From contig NZ_JFHD01000013.1 of assembly GCF_000698575.1 (NCBI RefSeq), forward strand, positions 104,887-168,886: a stretch of 64,000 nt of DNA, read 5' to 3'. This DNA comes from Caballeronia zhejiangensis. Its GTDB lineage: Bacteria > Pseudomonadota > Gammaproteobacteria > Burkholderiales > Burkholderiaceae. The notes beneath the pieces are model-generated. The model was not told the origin of the DNA and did not search any database. It saw nothing but the letters and a program-made list of their open reading frames with translations. Below, one piece after another: positions 35,012-43,688 of the stretch (position 1 is the first letter of the stretch; each line of letters begins with the position of its first letter). The position numbers were made by a program, and so were the translations under genes.

Positions 35012-35906
35012 AATCATCCCGCTTGGCAGTTGGGTGGACCACGGCGTCCACTATCTCCTCGATCACGACGCGAAGACCTTCGACTCCATCGGCAAGGTCA
35101 TCGAAACATTCGCTGCGGCCGTCGAGCACGGCCTGCAGGCCATTCCGATGTGGGCGCTCATGGCGATCTTCGTCGGCATCGGCTTGTGGCGAGTGGGCTG
35201 GCGATTCGCCGTGTTCGTCCTCGCGTCGCTGTTGCTGATCTACGCGACGAACTTCTGGGATCAGATGGTCATCACGCTCGGCCTCACGCTGTCCTCGACG
35301 TTCATCAGCTTGCTGCTCGGCATTCCGCTCGGCATCTGGACGTCGAAGAGCAAGTACGTCGAAATGGGCGTGCGCCCGGTGCTCGATCTGATGCAGACGA
35401 TGCCCGCCTTCGTCTACCTGATTCCGGCCGCGATGCTGTTCGGTCTCGGCCGCGTGCCGGGGATTCTCGCAACCGTCATCTTCGCGATGCCGCCGGCCGT
35501 GCGCCTCACCGCGCTCGGCATCAAGCAGGTGAATCGCGAGATCGTCGAAGCCGGCCAGGCATTCGGCTGCACGCCGTTCCAGCTGCTCTACAAGGTGCAG
35601 ATTCCGAACGCGCTGCCGTCGATCATGACCGGCGTGAACCAGACGATCATGATGGCGCTGTCGATGGTCATCATCGCGTCGATGGTCGGCGCGGGCGGTC
35701 TCGGCAACGACGTGCTCGCATCGATTCAGCGTCTGGATATCGGGCTTGGTTTCGAGAGCGGCTTGTCGGTGGTGTTGCTGGCGATCATCCTCGACCGCAT
35801 CACCGAGAGCTTCGGACGAGCGCCCGGCATGGCACGCGCCCCGCTCTTCGCCGGTCTGAAGAGCGTGATGAAAGTGCGCCGCGAGCCGGCGGCGCAACAA
35901 GGCTAA
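35004..35906 (+). CDS. choW: Choline/glycine betaine ABC transporter, permease
   Basis: 300-residue inner-membrane permease of the ProW/OpuAB type with about six hydrophobic segments. Seen are LGLTLSSTFISLLLGIPLGI, then PVLDLMQTMPAFVYLIPA and the cytoplasmic EAA loop EAGQAFGCTPFQLLYKVQIPNALPSIMTG, which contacts the ATPase. The start overlaps the choV stop by 8 bases, so translation is coupled. Confidence 0.9.
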   Translation: MSEIIPLGSWVDHGVHYLLDHDAKTFDSIGKVIETFAAAVEHGLQAIPMWALMAIFVGIGLWRVGWRFAVFVLASLLLIYATNFWDQMVITLGLTLSSTFISLLLGIPLGIWTSKSKYVEMGVRPVLDLMQTMPAFVYLIPAAMLFGLGRVPGILATVIFAMPPAVRLTALGIKQVNREIVEAGQAFGCTPFQLLYKVQIPNALPSIMTGVNQTIMMALSMVIIASMVGAGGLGNDVLASIQRLDIGLGFESGLSVVLLAIILDRITESFGRAPGMARAPLFAGLKSVMKVRREPAAQQG

Positions 35907-35921
35907 CAAGGCACACGACCC

Positions 35922-36914
35922 ATGAAGCGCGACGCGATCGTTCCGGCGGGTACCGAATCACCGTTGTCCAGTCTTTCGCGCTTCGGCTTTCTCACGCTGC
36001 CGAACTTCTCGATGATCGCGTTCACGAGCGCGGTCGAGGTGCTGCGCATGGCCAATTACGTCGGCCGCGCGCAGCACTACAGCTGGTCGATCATCACGCC
36101 GGACGGCGAGCCCGCGCGTGCGAGCAACGGCATCACCATCAAGCCGACGATGACGCTCGACGAAGCCGGCATGCCCGACGTGCTGATCGTCTGCGCGGGC
36201 TGGCATGTCGCCGATTATGTCGACGACAAGGTGATCGGTCTTCTGCAGCGCGCGCATGAAGCGGGCATTCCGCTCGGCGGAATCTGCACCGGGCCGTATG
36301 CGCTGCTCGCGGCGAAACTGCTCGATGGTTATCGCTGCACGCTGCACTGGGAAGACATGTCGCCGGTCAACAAGCGCTTTCCGCATGTGCGCTTCGCCGA
36401 CGAGCTCTTCGTGATCGACCGCGACCGCCTGACGTGCACGGGCGGCACCGCGCCGCTCGACCTGATGCTCAATCTCGTCGGCATGCGGCTCGGGCAGGCG
36501 CATGCGGCGCAGGTGTCGGAGCAGTTCATCGTCGAGCGAATTCGCGGATCGACGGATTATCAGCACATTCCCGTCGATGCGCGCGTCGGCTTCTCGCGTG
36601 CGGAACTCGTCGAAGTGGTGCGGCTGATGGAGGCGAACATCGAAGAGCCGTTGTCGCTCGAAGAACTCGCGCGGCTCGTGCATCTGTCGCAGCGGCATTT
36701 GCAGCGCATGTTCAAGATGTTCCTCAACGTATCGCCGACGCATTACTACCTGACGTTGCGATTGCGTCGCGCACGCGAACTGTTGCGCAACACCGATGCG
36801 TCGATCGCGCGCGTGACGAGCATCTGCGGCTTCCATTCGCCGTGTCACTTCAGCAAGGCGTATCGCGCGCAGTTCGGACATGCGCCGAGCGTCGAGCGGC
36901 GATTATCGGCCTGA
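35922..36914 (+). CDS. gbdR: GlxA-type AraC regulator, GbdR-like
   Basis: 330 residues: an N-terminal DJ-1/PfpI-like domain (FGFLTLPNFSMIAFTSAVEVLRMANYV; GGICTGPYALLAAKLLDGYRCTLHWE) and a C-terminal AraC domain with two helix-turn-helix units (LSLEELARLVHLSQRHLQRMFK; ASIARVTSICGFHSPCHFSKAYR). Close in layout and context to GbdR of Pseudomonas, which activates choline, betaine and sarcosine catabolism genes. It lies between choW and choX in the uptake operon and near sox, sdaA and bet. The GbdR role is inferred from these neighbours. Confidence 0.82.
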   Translation: MKRDAIVPAGTESPLSSLSRFGFLTLPNFSMIAFTSAVEVLRMANYVGRAQHYSWSIITPDGEPARASNGITIKPTMTLDEAGMPDVLIVCAGWHVADYVDDKVIGLLQRAHEAGIPLGGICTGPYALLAAKLLDGYRCTLHWEDMSPVNKRFPHVRFADELFVIDRDRLTCTGGTAPLDLMLNLVGMRLGQAHAAQVSEQFIVERIRGSTDYQHIPVDARVGFSRAELVEVVRLMEANIEEPLSLEELARLVHLSQRHLQRMFKMFLNVSPTHYYLTLRLRRARELLRNTDASIARVTSICGFHSPCHFSKAYRAQFGHAPSVERRLSA

Positions 36915-37008
36915 CTTTTTCTTTTTCTTTTTTGGCCGCGCGGGCTTCGTATGAAAGCCTCGCGTGCGGGCCGCGTCATGCCTTGAAAATAACTTCGGAG
37001 AGAGATCG

Positions 37009-37944
37009 ATGAAACGATTGTGGATCGCGGCAGCTTTGCTATCTGGTTTGTCGGGAGCGTATGCAGCCGAGCCTGCCGCGTGCAGGAACGTGCGCTTTGC
37101 GGATGTCGGCTGGACGGATATCGCCGCGACCACCGGACTTGCATCGACCGTTCTTCAGGGCTTGGGCTACAACCCGACGAAGACGATCGCGTCCGTGCCG
37201 ATCACGTTCGCGGGCGTGAAGAGCAAGCAGATCGACGTGTTCCTCGGCTACTGGTCGCCGACGATGGACCCGATGATCGATTCGTTCAGGAAAGCGAATC
37301 AAGTGAAGGTCTTGCCGACGCCGAACTTGACGGGCGCGAAGTACACGCTCGCGGTGCCGGATTATGCGTATCAGGCGGGCATCAAGAACTTCAACGACAT
37401 CGCGAAAAACTACGACAAGCTCGACGGCAAGATCTACGGCATCGAGCCGGGCAACGACGGCAATGCGCTCATCAAGAAGATGATCGACAACAACCTGTAC
37501 GGGCTCGGCAAGTTCAAGCTCGTGGAATCGAGCGAGGCGGGCATGCTCGTGGAAGTGAATCGCGCGATTCGCGACAAGAAGCCGATCGTGTTCCTCGGCT
37601 GGGAGCCGCATCCGATGAACGTGCAGATGAAGATCGACTATCTCGCGGGCGGCGACGATGTCTTCGGCCCGAACTATGGCGAAGCAAAAGTGCTGACCGT
37701 CACGCCGACGGATTACGACACGCGCTGTCCGAATGTCGCGAAGCTCGTGTCCAACCTGCAGTTCACGACGGATATCGAGAACCACGTGATGCTGCCGATC
37801 ATGAACAAGACGGATGCGAACAAGGCGGCGCGCGAATGGCTGAAGGCGAATCCGGCGGTGCTCGATAAATGGCTTGCGGGCGTAAAGACGTTCGACGGGA
37901 AGGATGGGTTGCCGGCAGTGAAGGCGTATGTCGCCGGCAACTGA
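37009..37944 (+). CDS. choX: Choline/glycine betaine ABC transporter, substrate-binding protein
   Basis: 311-residue periplasmic protein; signal peptide MKRLWIAAALLSGLSGAYA cleaved before AEPAACR. The mature part begins VRFADVGWTDIAATTGLAS and includes KIYGIEPGNDGNALIKKMIDNN and VFLGWEPHPMNVQMKIDYLAGGDD, typical of the ChoX/ProX class whose ligand box is made of aromatic residues (W, Y, F). Start at 37009 has GGAGAGAG 7 bases upstream. It follows the regulator by 94 bases, an interval with a striking pyrimidine tract. Confidence 0.88.
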   Translation: MKRLWIAAALLSGLSGAYAAEPAACRNVRFADVGWTDIAATTGLASTVLQGLGYNPTKTIASVPITFAGVKSKQIDVFLGYWSPTMDPMIDSFRKANQVKVLPTPNLTGAKYTLAVPDYAYQAGIKNFNDIAKNYDKLDGKIYGIEPGNDGNALIKKMIDNNLYGLGKFKLVESSEAGMLVEVNRAIRDKKPIVFLGWEPHPMNVQMKIDYLAGGDDVFGPNYGEAKVLTVTPTDYDTRCPNVAKLVSNLQFTTDIENHVMLPIMNKTDANKAAREWLKANPAVLDKWLAGVKTFDGKDGLPAVKAYVAGN

Positions 37945-37974
37945 AAACTGACGCAGTGATTCAACGAAGGCGCG

Positions 37975-38739
37975 TCAGGTCCGATAATCCGGCTTCGCGC
38001 CTTCGATCATTCTCAACGCCGCTTGCCACTGCAACGCCATGATTCCATCGGCTTCATCGCGCCGATATTGCTCTGCAGTCAACTCGCAAACCCTCTGCGA
38101 CGGCAGATTCAATTCCGCATTGCCCGCCAGCGCGCGAATCTGAATCTCGCAAGCGCGTTCAAGAAAGTACATTTCCTGGAACGCTTCCGGAATGGACTTT
38201 CCGCACGACAATAACCCGTGATTCTTCAGGATCATCGCGTTATGCGAGCCGAGATCGTTGACGAGGCGATCGCGCTCCGCGAGGTCCAGCGCAATGCCTT
38301 CATAGTCGTGATACGCGATATGTCCGTAATACTTCAACGCATGCTGACTGATCGGCAATAAGCCCTGCTTTTGCGCCGATACCGCCGCGCCCGCCGCCGT
38401 ATGCGTATGCACGACGCAAAACACATCGGGCCGTGCCATGTGAATCGCGGAGTGAATCGTGAAGCCCGCCGGATTCACGAGATATCGCGCGGGATCATCG
38501 CGTGCGCCCGCTTCGACCGGCCGCCCTTCATGATCGATCTTCACGAGATCCGATGCGCGCATCTCGTCGAAAAGCACGCCATAACGGTTGATCAGAAAGT
38601 GATGATCGGTGCCCGGCACGCGCGCGCTGATGTGCGTGAAGATCATGTCGGTCCAGCGAAAATGCCCGATCACGCGATACAGCGCCGCGAGATCACAGCG
38701 CACTTTCCATTCTTCCTGCGAGTATCCGTGAGTCTCCAT
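37975..38739 (-). CDS. Class II aldolase/adducin family protein
   Basis: 254-residue protein of the class II aldolase family (FucA/AraD/MtnB group). The zinc-site histidines are in VVHTHTAAGAAVS and SQHALKYYGHIAYHDY with a third near NHGLLSCGKSIPEAF. A HFRWTDMIFTHISARVPG segment binds the phosphate or carboxyl end in relatives. The substrate is not known; some family members have decarboxylase or dehydrogenase roles in side-chain degradation. ATG 38739 has AAGGAGGAAC upstream. It lies 49 bases after the AraC gene (-), probably in the same operon. Confidence 0.8.
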   Translation of the reverse strand: METHGYSQEEWKVRCDLAALYRVIGHFRWTDMIFTHISARVPGTDHHFLINRYGVLFDEMRASDLVKIDHEGRPVEAGARDDPARYLVNPAGFTIHSAIHMARPDVFCVVHTHTAAGAAVSAQKQGLLPISQHALKYYGHIAYHDYEGIALDLAERDRLVNDLGSHNAMILKNHGLLSCGKSIPEAFQEMYFLERACEIQIRALAGNAELNLPSQRVCELTAEQYRRDEADGIMALQWQAALRMIEGAKPDYRT

Positions 38740-38788
38740 GCCGTTCCTCCTTGGTTTGATGAGCCGCGGAAAACGTATTCAGATCCTG

Positions 38789-39877
38789 CTAGATTGCCTG
38801 CGCGCGGCCCGGGAAAGTTTCGTCGTAATCCATTGCGTGATTTGCATCCGGCGCATCCGGCGCGCCGCCCTGCTCGCGATACATCATCGGCGGCAGGCCG
38901 AATTGCTTGCGAAATTCGCGGCCCAGATGCGATGCGTCGGAAAAGCCGCAACTCGATGCGATATCGGCGACCGTCTTGTCCGAACTCGTCAGCAGCCACG
39001 CCGCCGTGCGCAGCCGCACCTGCTTCGCATACGCCTGCGGCGCCTTGCCCGTCTCCGCCTTGAATAACCGTTCGAGTTGCCGCGTCGAAAGATCGAGCTT
39101 GTGCGCGAGTTCATCGAGCGTAAGCGAACGGCCGACGTGCTGCTCCATCAGCAGGATCGCACGTTTTACTTTCGGATGCGTCGCGGGCGCGAGACCCGGC
39201 GGATGCGGCTGCGGCGCGTTGCCCTTCTGCATGTCATCGACGAGCAGGATGCGCAGCGCCTTTTGCACCGTCGCCGTTTCGAAGTGACGCAGCAGAATGG
39301 CGGCGGCGACATCGATCGATGCGCGCCCGCCCGAACACGTAATGCGCCTTCTGTCGATGACAAAGAGCCGGTCCGCGACGAGCGATTGCTCATCCGCGTG
39401 CGGGAATCGCTCGACGAAGTCCCAATAATGAAACCAGCTCACGCAGATGCGATGGCCTTCGAGCACGCCCGCGCGCATCAGCGAGAACACGCCGGTGCAC
39501 ATGCCGACGAGCGTTGCATTTGAGGCAGCCGCGCGGCGGATGAACTGCAGCGTCGCATCGCTCGTCGCGGGGCCGGAATGCAGCAGGCCGCCGACCACGA
39601 CGACGTAATCGAAAGGCTCGGCCTGATCGTAGGTTTCCCACGGCGTGATCTGTATGCCGCAACTCGCGCGAACGGGCGCGAGCGTCTCGCCGATCACGCT
39701 CCACGAGCAGCGCACCGGTCGGCTGAAATCGCCTTCATCGGCGGAAAGGCGCAGCAGATCGACGAAACCGGAGAACGCGGTCAGCGTGAAATTCGGCAGC
39801 AGGATGATGCCGAAGCGGATGCGCGATTTCGATTGACCGTCGACAGACGACGACGGAAGAGATTCTGCGGCGTTCAT
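38789..39877 (-). CDS. GlxA-type AraC regulator, second paralogue
   Basis: 362 residues with the same layout as the GbdR-like protein: DJ-1/PfpI domain (FGIILLPNFTLTAFSGFVDLLRLSADE; GMCTGVFSLMRAGVLEGHRICVSWFHYWDF) and C-terminal AraC domain (LTLDELAHKLDLSTRQLERLFK; KTVADIASSCGFSDASHLGREFRKQFG). It may regulate the class II aldolase gene that follows. The frame is open to 39919 from a GTG, but ATG 39877 (MNAAESLPSS) is taken as start. Function in betaine metabolism is not shown. Confidence 0.85.
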   Translation of the reverse strand: MNAAESLPSSSVDGQSKSRIRFGIILLPNFTLTAFSGFVDLLRLSADEGDFSRPVRCSWSVIGETLAPVRASCGIQITPWETYDQAEPFDYVVVVGGLLHSGPATSDATLQFIRRAAASNATLVGMCTGVFSLMRAGVLEGHRICVSWFHYWDFVERFPHADEQSLVADRLFVIDRRRITCSGGRASIDVAAAILLRHFETATVQKALRILLVDDMQKGNAPQPHPPGLAPATHPKVKRAILLMEQHVGRSLTLDELAHKLDLSTRQLERLFKAETGKAPQAYAKQVRLRTAAWLLTSSDKTVADIASSCGFSDASHLGREFRKQFGLPPMMYREQGGAPDAPDANHAMDYDETFPGRAQAI

Positions 39878-39955
39878 GCGGGAGACATGCGGCTGGACGT
39901 TATCCAGCGAGCATATCACTCGGCCGCGAGCATCGGGCGTGCGTCAGAAATGGAA

Positions 39956-39985
39956 CGCGGCCGGCGTCGTGTGACGCCGGCCGCG
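39956..39985. terminator. Perfect 13-bp hairpin between the AraC gene and the 104-aa membrane protein
   Basis: CGCGGCCGGCGTC (39956-39968) pairs with GACGCCGGCCGCG (39973-39985) around a 4-base loop. It lies just past the stop of the small minus-strand gene at 40015, and is a likely terminator without a T tract. Confidence 0.7.
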
Positions 39986-40014
39986 CAAATAACCATGAAT
40001 CGAAGCGGTGCGCT

Positions 40015-40329
40015 TCAGCCGCCGAGCACCGCGAAGCCCCAGGCGAAAGCGCCGCCGATGAGCGCGCCCGCCGCGCGGCCGAGCACGCTCGCGATCGTGT
40101 AATCGGCCCAACGCTGTTCGACTTCGGCCTTCAACACGCCGAAGTAGCGCAGGGCGGGATCGATCGAGCAGAGCAGCATCAGCGCGATCCAGACGGGCAC
40201 CTGACGCGTGAGCACCCGATCGACGGCGAGCAGATCGACTGCCTGAAGCGTGCCGACGACAGCCACGCTGATAAGGAAAGCGAGAATCCAGGATTTGAAG
40301 AACTGGTCGGGTAAGGCGTGAGTTTCCAT
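40015..40329 (-). CDS. Small membrane protein, hypothetical (104 aa)
   Basis: Start at 40329 (METHALPDQFFKSW) gives a protein with two to three hydrophobic segments (AFLISVAVVGTLQAVDLL; WIALMLLCSIDPALRYF; GRAAGALIGGAFAWGFAVLGG). The last one is glycine-rich. No family recognised. No good ribosome site is visible, so the start is uncertain; the frame extends to 40398. A strong hairpin follows the stop. Confidence 0.5.
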   Translation of the reverse strand: METHALPDQFFKSWILAFLISVAVVGTLQAVDLLAVDRVLTRQVPVWIALMLLCSIDPALRYFGVLKAEVEQRWADYTIASVLGRAAGALIGGAFAWGFAVLGG

Positions 40330-40697
40330 CAATGCGAACCGGATAAGCAAGAAAAGGCGGAAAGGACGAGTGATCCGAAACCTGTAGGCGTGGCTCACCT
40401 CAAGACCTAGGGAATATACCGATGCCTGTCGGCGCGACGCTTCGGACCAGTCTCAAAAATGCGGGATGTGCAACGAAGATGCGCAAAAACGCGCCGGGCG
40501 CGAAATGCTCTGTTACGCGCCGTCGCGCTTGCGTCGCCGGGCCTGAAATCATCGGAAATCCGACGTCGTCCACGCGCGAAAAACGGCGCTGACGCCGCGA
40601 TCCCATTTCGATGGCGTTTTTGTTCTATCGGGTCTTTTCTGGGTTTGGTGCAATGAGCGCCATACCGGAACATCTCGCCAACCCAAGGGACACGCCA
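40330..40697. other. Intergenic region upstream of sdaA
   Basis: The 368 bases hold no supported gene. A stem AAAAACG (40579-40585) with CGTTTTT (40615-40621), enclosing GGCG-CTGA-CGCC, is followed by a T-rich segment about 80 bases before sdaA; it could be an attenuator or a terminator for upstream transcription. I found no match to the glycine riboswitch core. Confidence 0.4.
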
Positions 40698-42092
40698 ATG
40701 AACGTCAGCGTCTTCGATCTGTTCAAGATCGGCATCGGACCGTCGAGCTCGCATACCGTCGGGCCGATGATCGCGGCGTGCCGCTTCGCGTCGCATATCG
40801 AAGACGCCAATCTGCTCGCCTTCGTCACGCGCGTGCGCGCCGAGCTGTTCGGCTCGCTCGGCGCGACCGGCAAAGGCCACGGCACCGACAAGGCCGTGCT
40901 GCTCGGCCTCGAAGGGAATCTGCCCGATCTCATCGATCCGGACGTCATCGCGCCGCGTCTCGCGGAAATCCGCGCGACGAAGCGCCTGAAGCTGCTCGGC
41001 AAGCACGATGTGATGTTCGAGGAGCGCGAGCATATCGGCTTCTATCGCAAGCTGATGCCGGGCGCGCCGGGATCGAGCATCGTGCATCCGAACGGCATGC
41101 GCTTTCAGGCGTTCGACGAGAACGGCCAGCTTCTCGTCGAGAAGGAGTATTACTCGGTCGGCGGCGGCTTCGTCGTGAATCGCGAAGGCGATCGCGTGAA
41201 CGGCTTGCGCGCGGCCAATACGGTGCCGTATCCGTTTCGCACCGGCGACGATCTCATGCGCGTCTGTCAGGAGACAGGTCTGTCTATCGCCGACGTGACC
41301 ATGCAAAACGAATGCGCGAATCGCAGCGAATCCGAAGTCCGCGAAGGCATGCTCGCGGTGTGGCGCGTGATGGCCGCGTGCGTGGAGCGCGGCTGCAAGG
41401 AGCGCGGCGAGCTGCCCGGTCCGATGCAAGTCAAGCGCCGCGCCGCCGATCTGTCCGCGTCGCTGCGGTCGCGCTCGGAAGAGTCGCTGCGCGACCCGCT
41501 GTCGATGCTCGACTGGGTCAATCTCTATGCGATGGCCGTCAACGAAGAGAACGCGGCGGGCGGCCGCGTCGTCACCGCGCCGACCAATGGCGCGGCCGGC
41601 GTGATTCCCGCCGTGCTGCATTACTACGTGAAGTTCATGCACGGCTCGAACGATGACGGCATCGTGCGCTTCCTTCTGACAGCCGCGGCCATCGGCATCA
41701 TCTACAAGGAAACGGCGTCGATCTCGGGCGCGGAAGTGGGTTGCCAGGGCGAAGTCGGCGTCGCCTGTTCGATGGCCGCCGCCGCGCTCGCCGCCGTCAT
41801 GGGCGGCACGCCCGCGCAAGTCGAAAACGCCGCGGAAATCGGGATGGAACACAACCTCGGCATGACGTGCGACCCCGTTGGCGGCCTCGTGCAGATTCCG
41901 TGCATCGAGCGCAATGCGATGGGCGCGATCAAGGCGATCAACGCCGCGCGCATGGCGATGAAGGGCGACGGCAAGCATTACGTGTCGCTCGATTCGGTCA
42001 TCAAGACGATGCGCGAAACCGGCGCGGACATGAAGACGAAATACAAGGAGACGTCGCGCGGTGGCCTCGCCGTGAACGTCATCGAATGCTGA
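40698..42092 (+). CDS. sdaA: L-serine ammonia-lyase (iron-sulfur dependent)
   Basis: 464-residue single-chain serine dehydratase that converts L-serine to pyruvate and ammonia with a [4Fe-4S] cluster. Seen are the N-terminal [13 protein letters not shown] (substrate loop), [16 protein letters not shown], and the cluster cysteines in [14 protein letters not shown] and [17 protein letters not shown]. The start at 40698 matches the usual [14 protein letters not shown]. It lies 31 bases before soxB in the same direction. In betaine catabolism, glycine plus a one-carbon unit yields serine, which this enzyme drains to pyruvate. Confidence 0.92.
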   Translation: MNVSVFDLFKIGIGPSSSHTVGPMIAACRFASHIEDANLLAFVTRVRAELFGSLGATGKGHGTDKAVLLGLEGNLPDLIDPDVIAPRLAEIRATKRLKLLGKHDVMFEEREHIGFYRKLMPGAPGSSIVHPNGMRFQAFDENGQLLVEKEYYSVGGGFVVNREGDRVNGLRAANTVPYPFRTGDDLMRVCQETGLSIADVTMQNECANRSESEVREGMLAVWRVMAACVERGCKERGELPGPMQVKRRAADLSASLRSRSEESLRDPLSMLDWVNLYAMAVNEENAAGGRVVTAPTNGAAGVIPAVLHYYVKFMHGSNDDGIVRFLLTAAAIGIIYKETASISGAEVGCQGEVGVACSMAAAALAAVMGGTPAQVENAAEIGMEHNLGMTCDPVGGLVQIPCIERNAMGAIKAINAARMAMKGDGKHYVSLDSVIKTMRETGADMKTKYKETSRGGLAVNVIEC

Positions 42093-42123
42093 ATTCAGGA
42101 CCCCACGAAGGAAGAGAAACACC

Positions 42124-43368
42124 ATGAGCCGCTATTCCATCTTCAGCCTCTTACGCAACGGCATGTCGTATCACGAGAACTGGGAGCGCCAGTGGCGAAG
42201 TCCCGAGCCGAAGCGCGAGTACGACGTGGTGATCGTCGGCGGGGGCGGTCATGGTCTCGCGACCGCGTATTACCTCGCGAAGGAGCACGGCATCACGAAC
42301 GTCGCGATTCTCGAGAAGGGCTGGATCGGCGGCGGCAATACCGCGCGCAACACGACCATCGTGCGCTCGAACTATCTGTGGGATGAATCGGCGGCGTTGT
42401 ACGAAAAAGCGATGAAGCTGTGGGAGGGCCTCTCGCAAGACCTCAACTACAACGTGATGTTTTCGCAGCGCGGGGTGATGAATCTCGCGCATACGCTGCA
42501 GGACGTGCGCGATACCGAGCGCCGCGTGAACGCGAACCGTCTCAACGGCGTCGATGCCGAGTTCCTCACGCCGCAGCAGATCAAGGAAATCGAGCCGACG
42601 ATCAATCTCAACAGCCGCTATCCGGTGCTGGGCGCGTCGATTCAGCGTCGCGGCGGCGTCGCGCGTCACGATGCGGTCGCGTGGGGCTTCGCGCGCGGCG
42701 CGGATCGCGCGGGCGTCGACATCATCCAGAACTGCCAGGTCGTGGGCATTCGCCGCGACGGCAGTCAGGTGACGGGCGTCGATACGACGAAGGGTTTCAT
42801 CAAGGCGAAGAAGGTCGCGGTCGTCACGGCGGGCAACACGACGACGCTCGCCGACATGGCCGGCGTGCGCCTGCCGCTCGAAAGCCATCCGTTGCAGGCG
42901 CTCGTGTCGGAGCCGATCAAGCCGGTCGTGAACACGGTCGTGATGTCGAACGCGGTGCATGCGTACATCAGCCAGTCCGACAAGGGCGACCTCGTGATCG
43001 GCGCGGGCGTCGATCAATACACGGGCTTCGGTCAGCGCGGCAGCTTTCACATCATCGAAGGCACGCTGGAAGCGATCGTCGAGATGTTCCCCGTGTTCTC
43101 GCGCGTGCGGATGAATCGTCAGTGGGGCGGCATCGTCGACGTATCGCCGGATGCGTGCCCGATCATCTCCAAGACCGACGTGAAGGGTCTGTACTTCAAC
43201 TGCGGATGGGGCACGGGCGGCTTCAAGGCGACGCCGGGTTCGGGCTGGGCCTACGCGCACACGATCGCGAAGGACGAGCCGCATCCGCTGAACGCGCCGT
43301 TCTCGCTGGATCGTTTCTATACCGGTCATCTGATCGACGAACACGGCGCGGCTGCCGTGGCCCACTAA
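42124..43368 (+). CDS. soxB: Sarcosine oxidase, beta subunit
   Basis: 414-residue FAD/FMN-containing subunit of heterotetrameric sarcosine oxidase, carrying the sarcosine-oxidising flavin site. The N-terminal dinucleotide motif is [17 protein letters not shown] (35-51), followed by [20 protein letters not shown], which contains the flavin-linking region, and the C-terminal [22 protein letters not shown] segment ([15 protein letters not shown]). A strong GAAGGAAGAG precedes the ATG. First of soxBDAG. Confidence 0.93.
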   Translation: MSRYSIFSLLRNGMSYHENWERQWRSPEPKREYDVVIVGGGGHGLATAYYLAKEHGITNVAILEKGWIGGGNTARNTTIVRSNYLWDESAALYEKAMKLWEGLSQDLNYNVMFSQRGVMNLAHTLQDVRDTERRVNANRLNGVDAEFLTPQQIKEIEPTINLNSRYPVLGASIQRRGGVARHDAVAWGFARGADRAGVDIIQNCQVVGIRRDGSQVTGVDTTKGFIKAKKVAVVTAGNTTTLADMAGVRLPLESHPLQALVSEPIKPVVNTVVMSNAVHAYISQSDKGDLVIGAGVDQYTGFGQRGSFHIIEGTLEAIVEMFPVFSRVRMNRQWGGIVDVSPDACPIISKTDVKGLYFNCGWGTGGFKATPGSGWAYAHTIAKDEPHPLNAPFSLDRFYTGHLIDEHGAAAVAH

Positions 43369-43388
43369 TCGCATTAGGAGCGAAAAAC

Positions 43389-43688
43389 ATGTTGCTGATC
43401 GAATGCCCCTGGTGCGGGCCGCGCGCCGAAACCGAATTTTCCTGCGGCGGCGAAGCGGATATCGCGCGCCCGCTCGACACGGACAAGCTCTCCGACCGCG
43501 AGTGGGGCGACTACCTCTTCATGCGCAAGAATCCGCGCGGCGTGCATCGCGAGCAATGGAATCATGCGCAAGGCTGCCGCCGCTGGTTCAAAGTGCAGCG
43601 CGATACGGTTTCATATGAAATTCAAGGCTACGAGACGTTCGACCGTCCGCTGGCTGTGATGCATGACAACGGAGGCACGTCGAAATGA
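43389..43688 (+). CDS. soxD: Sarcosine oxidase, delta subunit
   Basis: 99-residue subunit with the zinc site made of ECPWCGPRAETEF and a later NHAQGCRRWF (Cys/His ligands). It binds zinc in the sarcosine oxidase tetramer and has no catalytic role known. ATG 43389 has TAGGAGCG 6 bases upstream. The reading frame seen from further upstream is not coding. It overlaps soxA by 4 bases (ATGA). Confidence 0.93.
   Translation: MLLIECPWCGPRAETEFSCGGEADIARPLDTDKLSDREWGDYLFMRKNPRGVHREQWNHAQGCRRWFKVQRDTVSYEIQGYETFDRPLAVMHDNGGTSK

Noticed and set aside
40330..40697. Glycine riboswitch before sdaA
   Set aside because: The expected tandem aptamer core was not recognised by eye; only a simple hairpin is supported.
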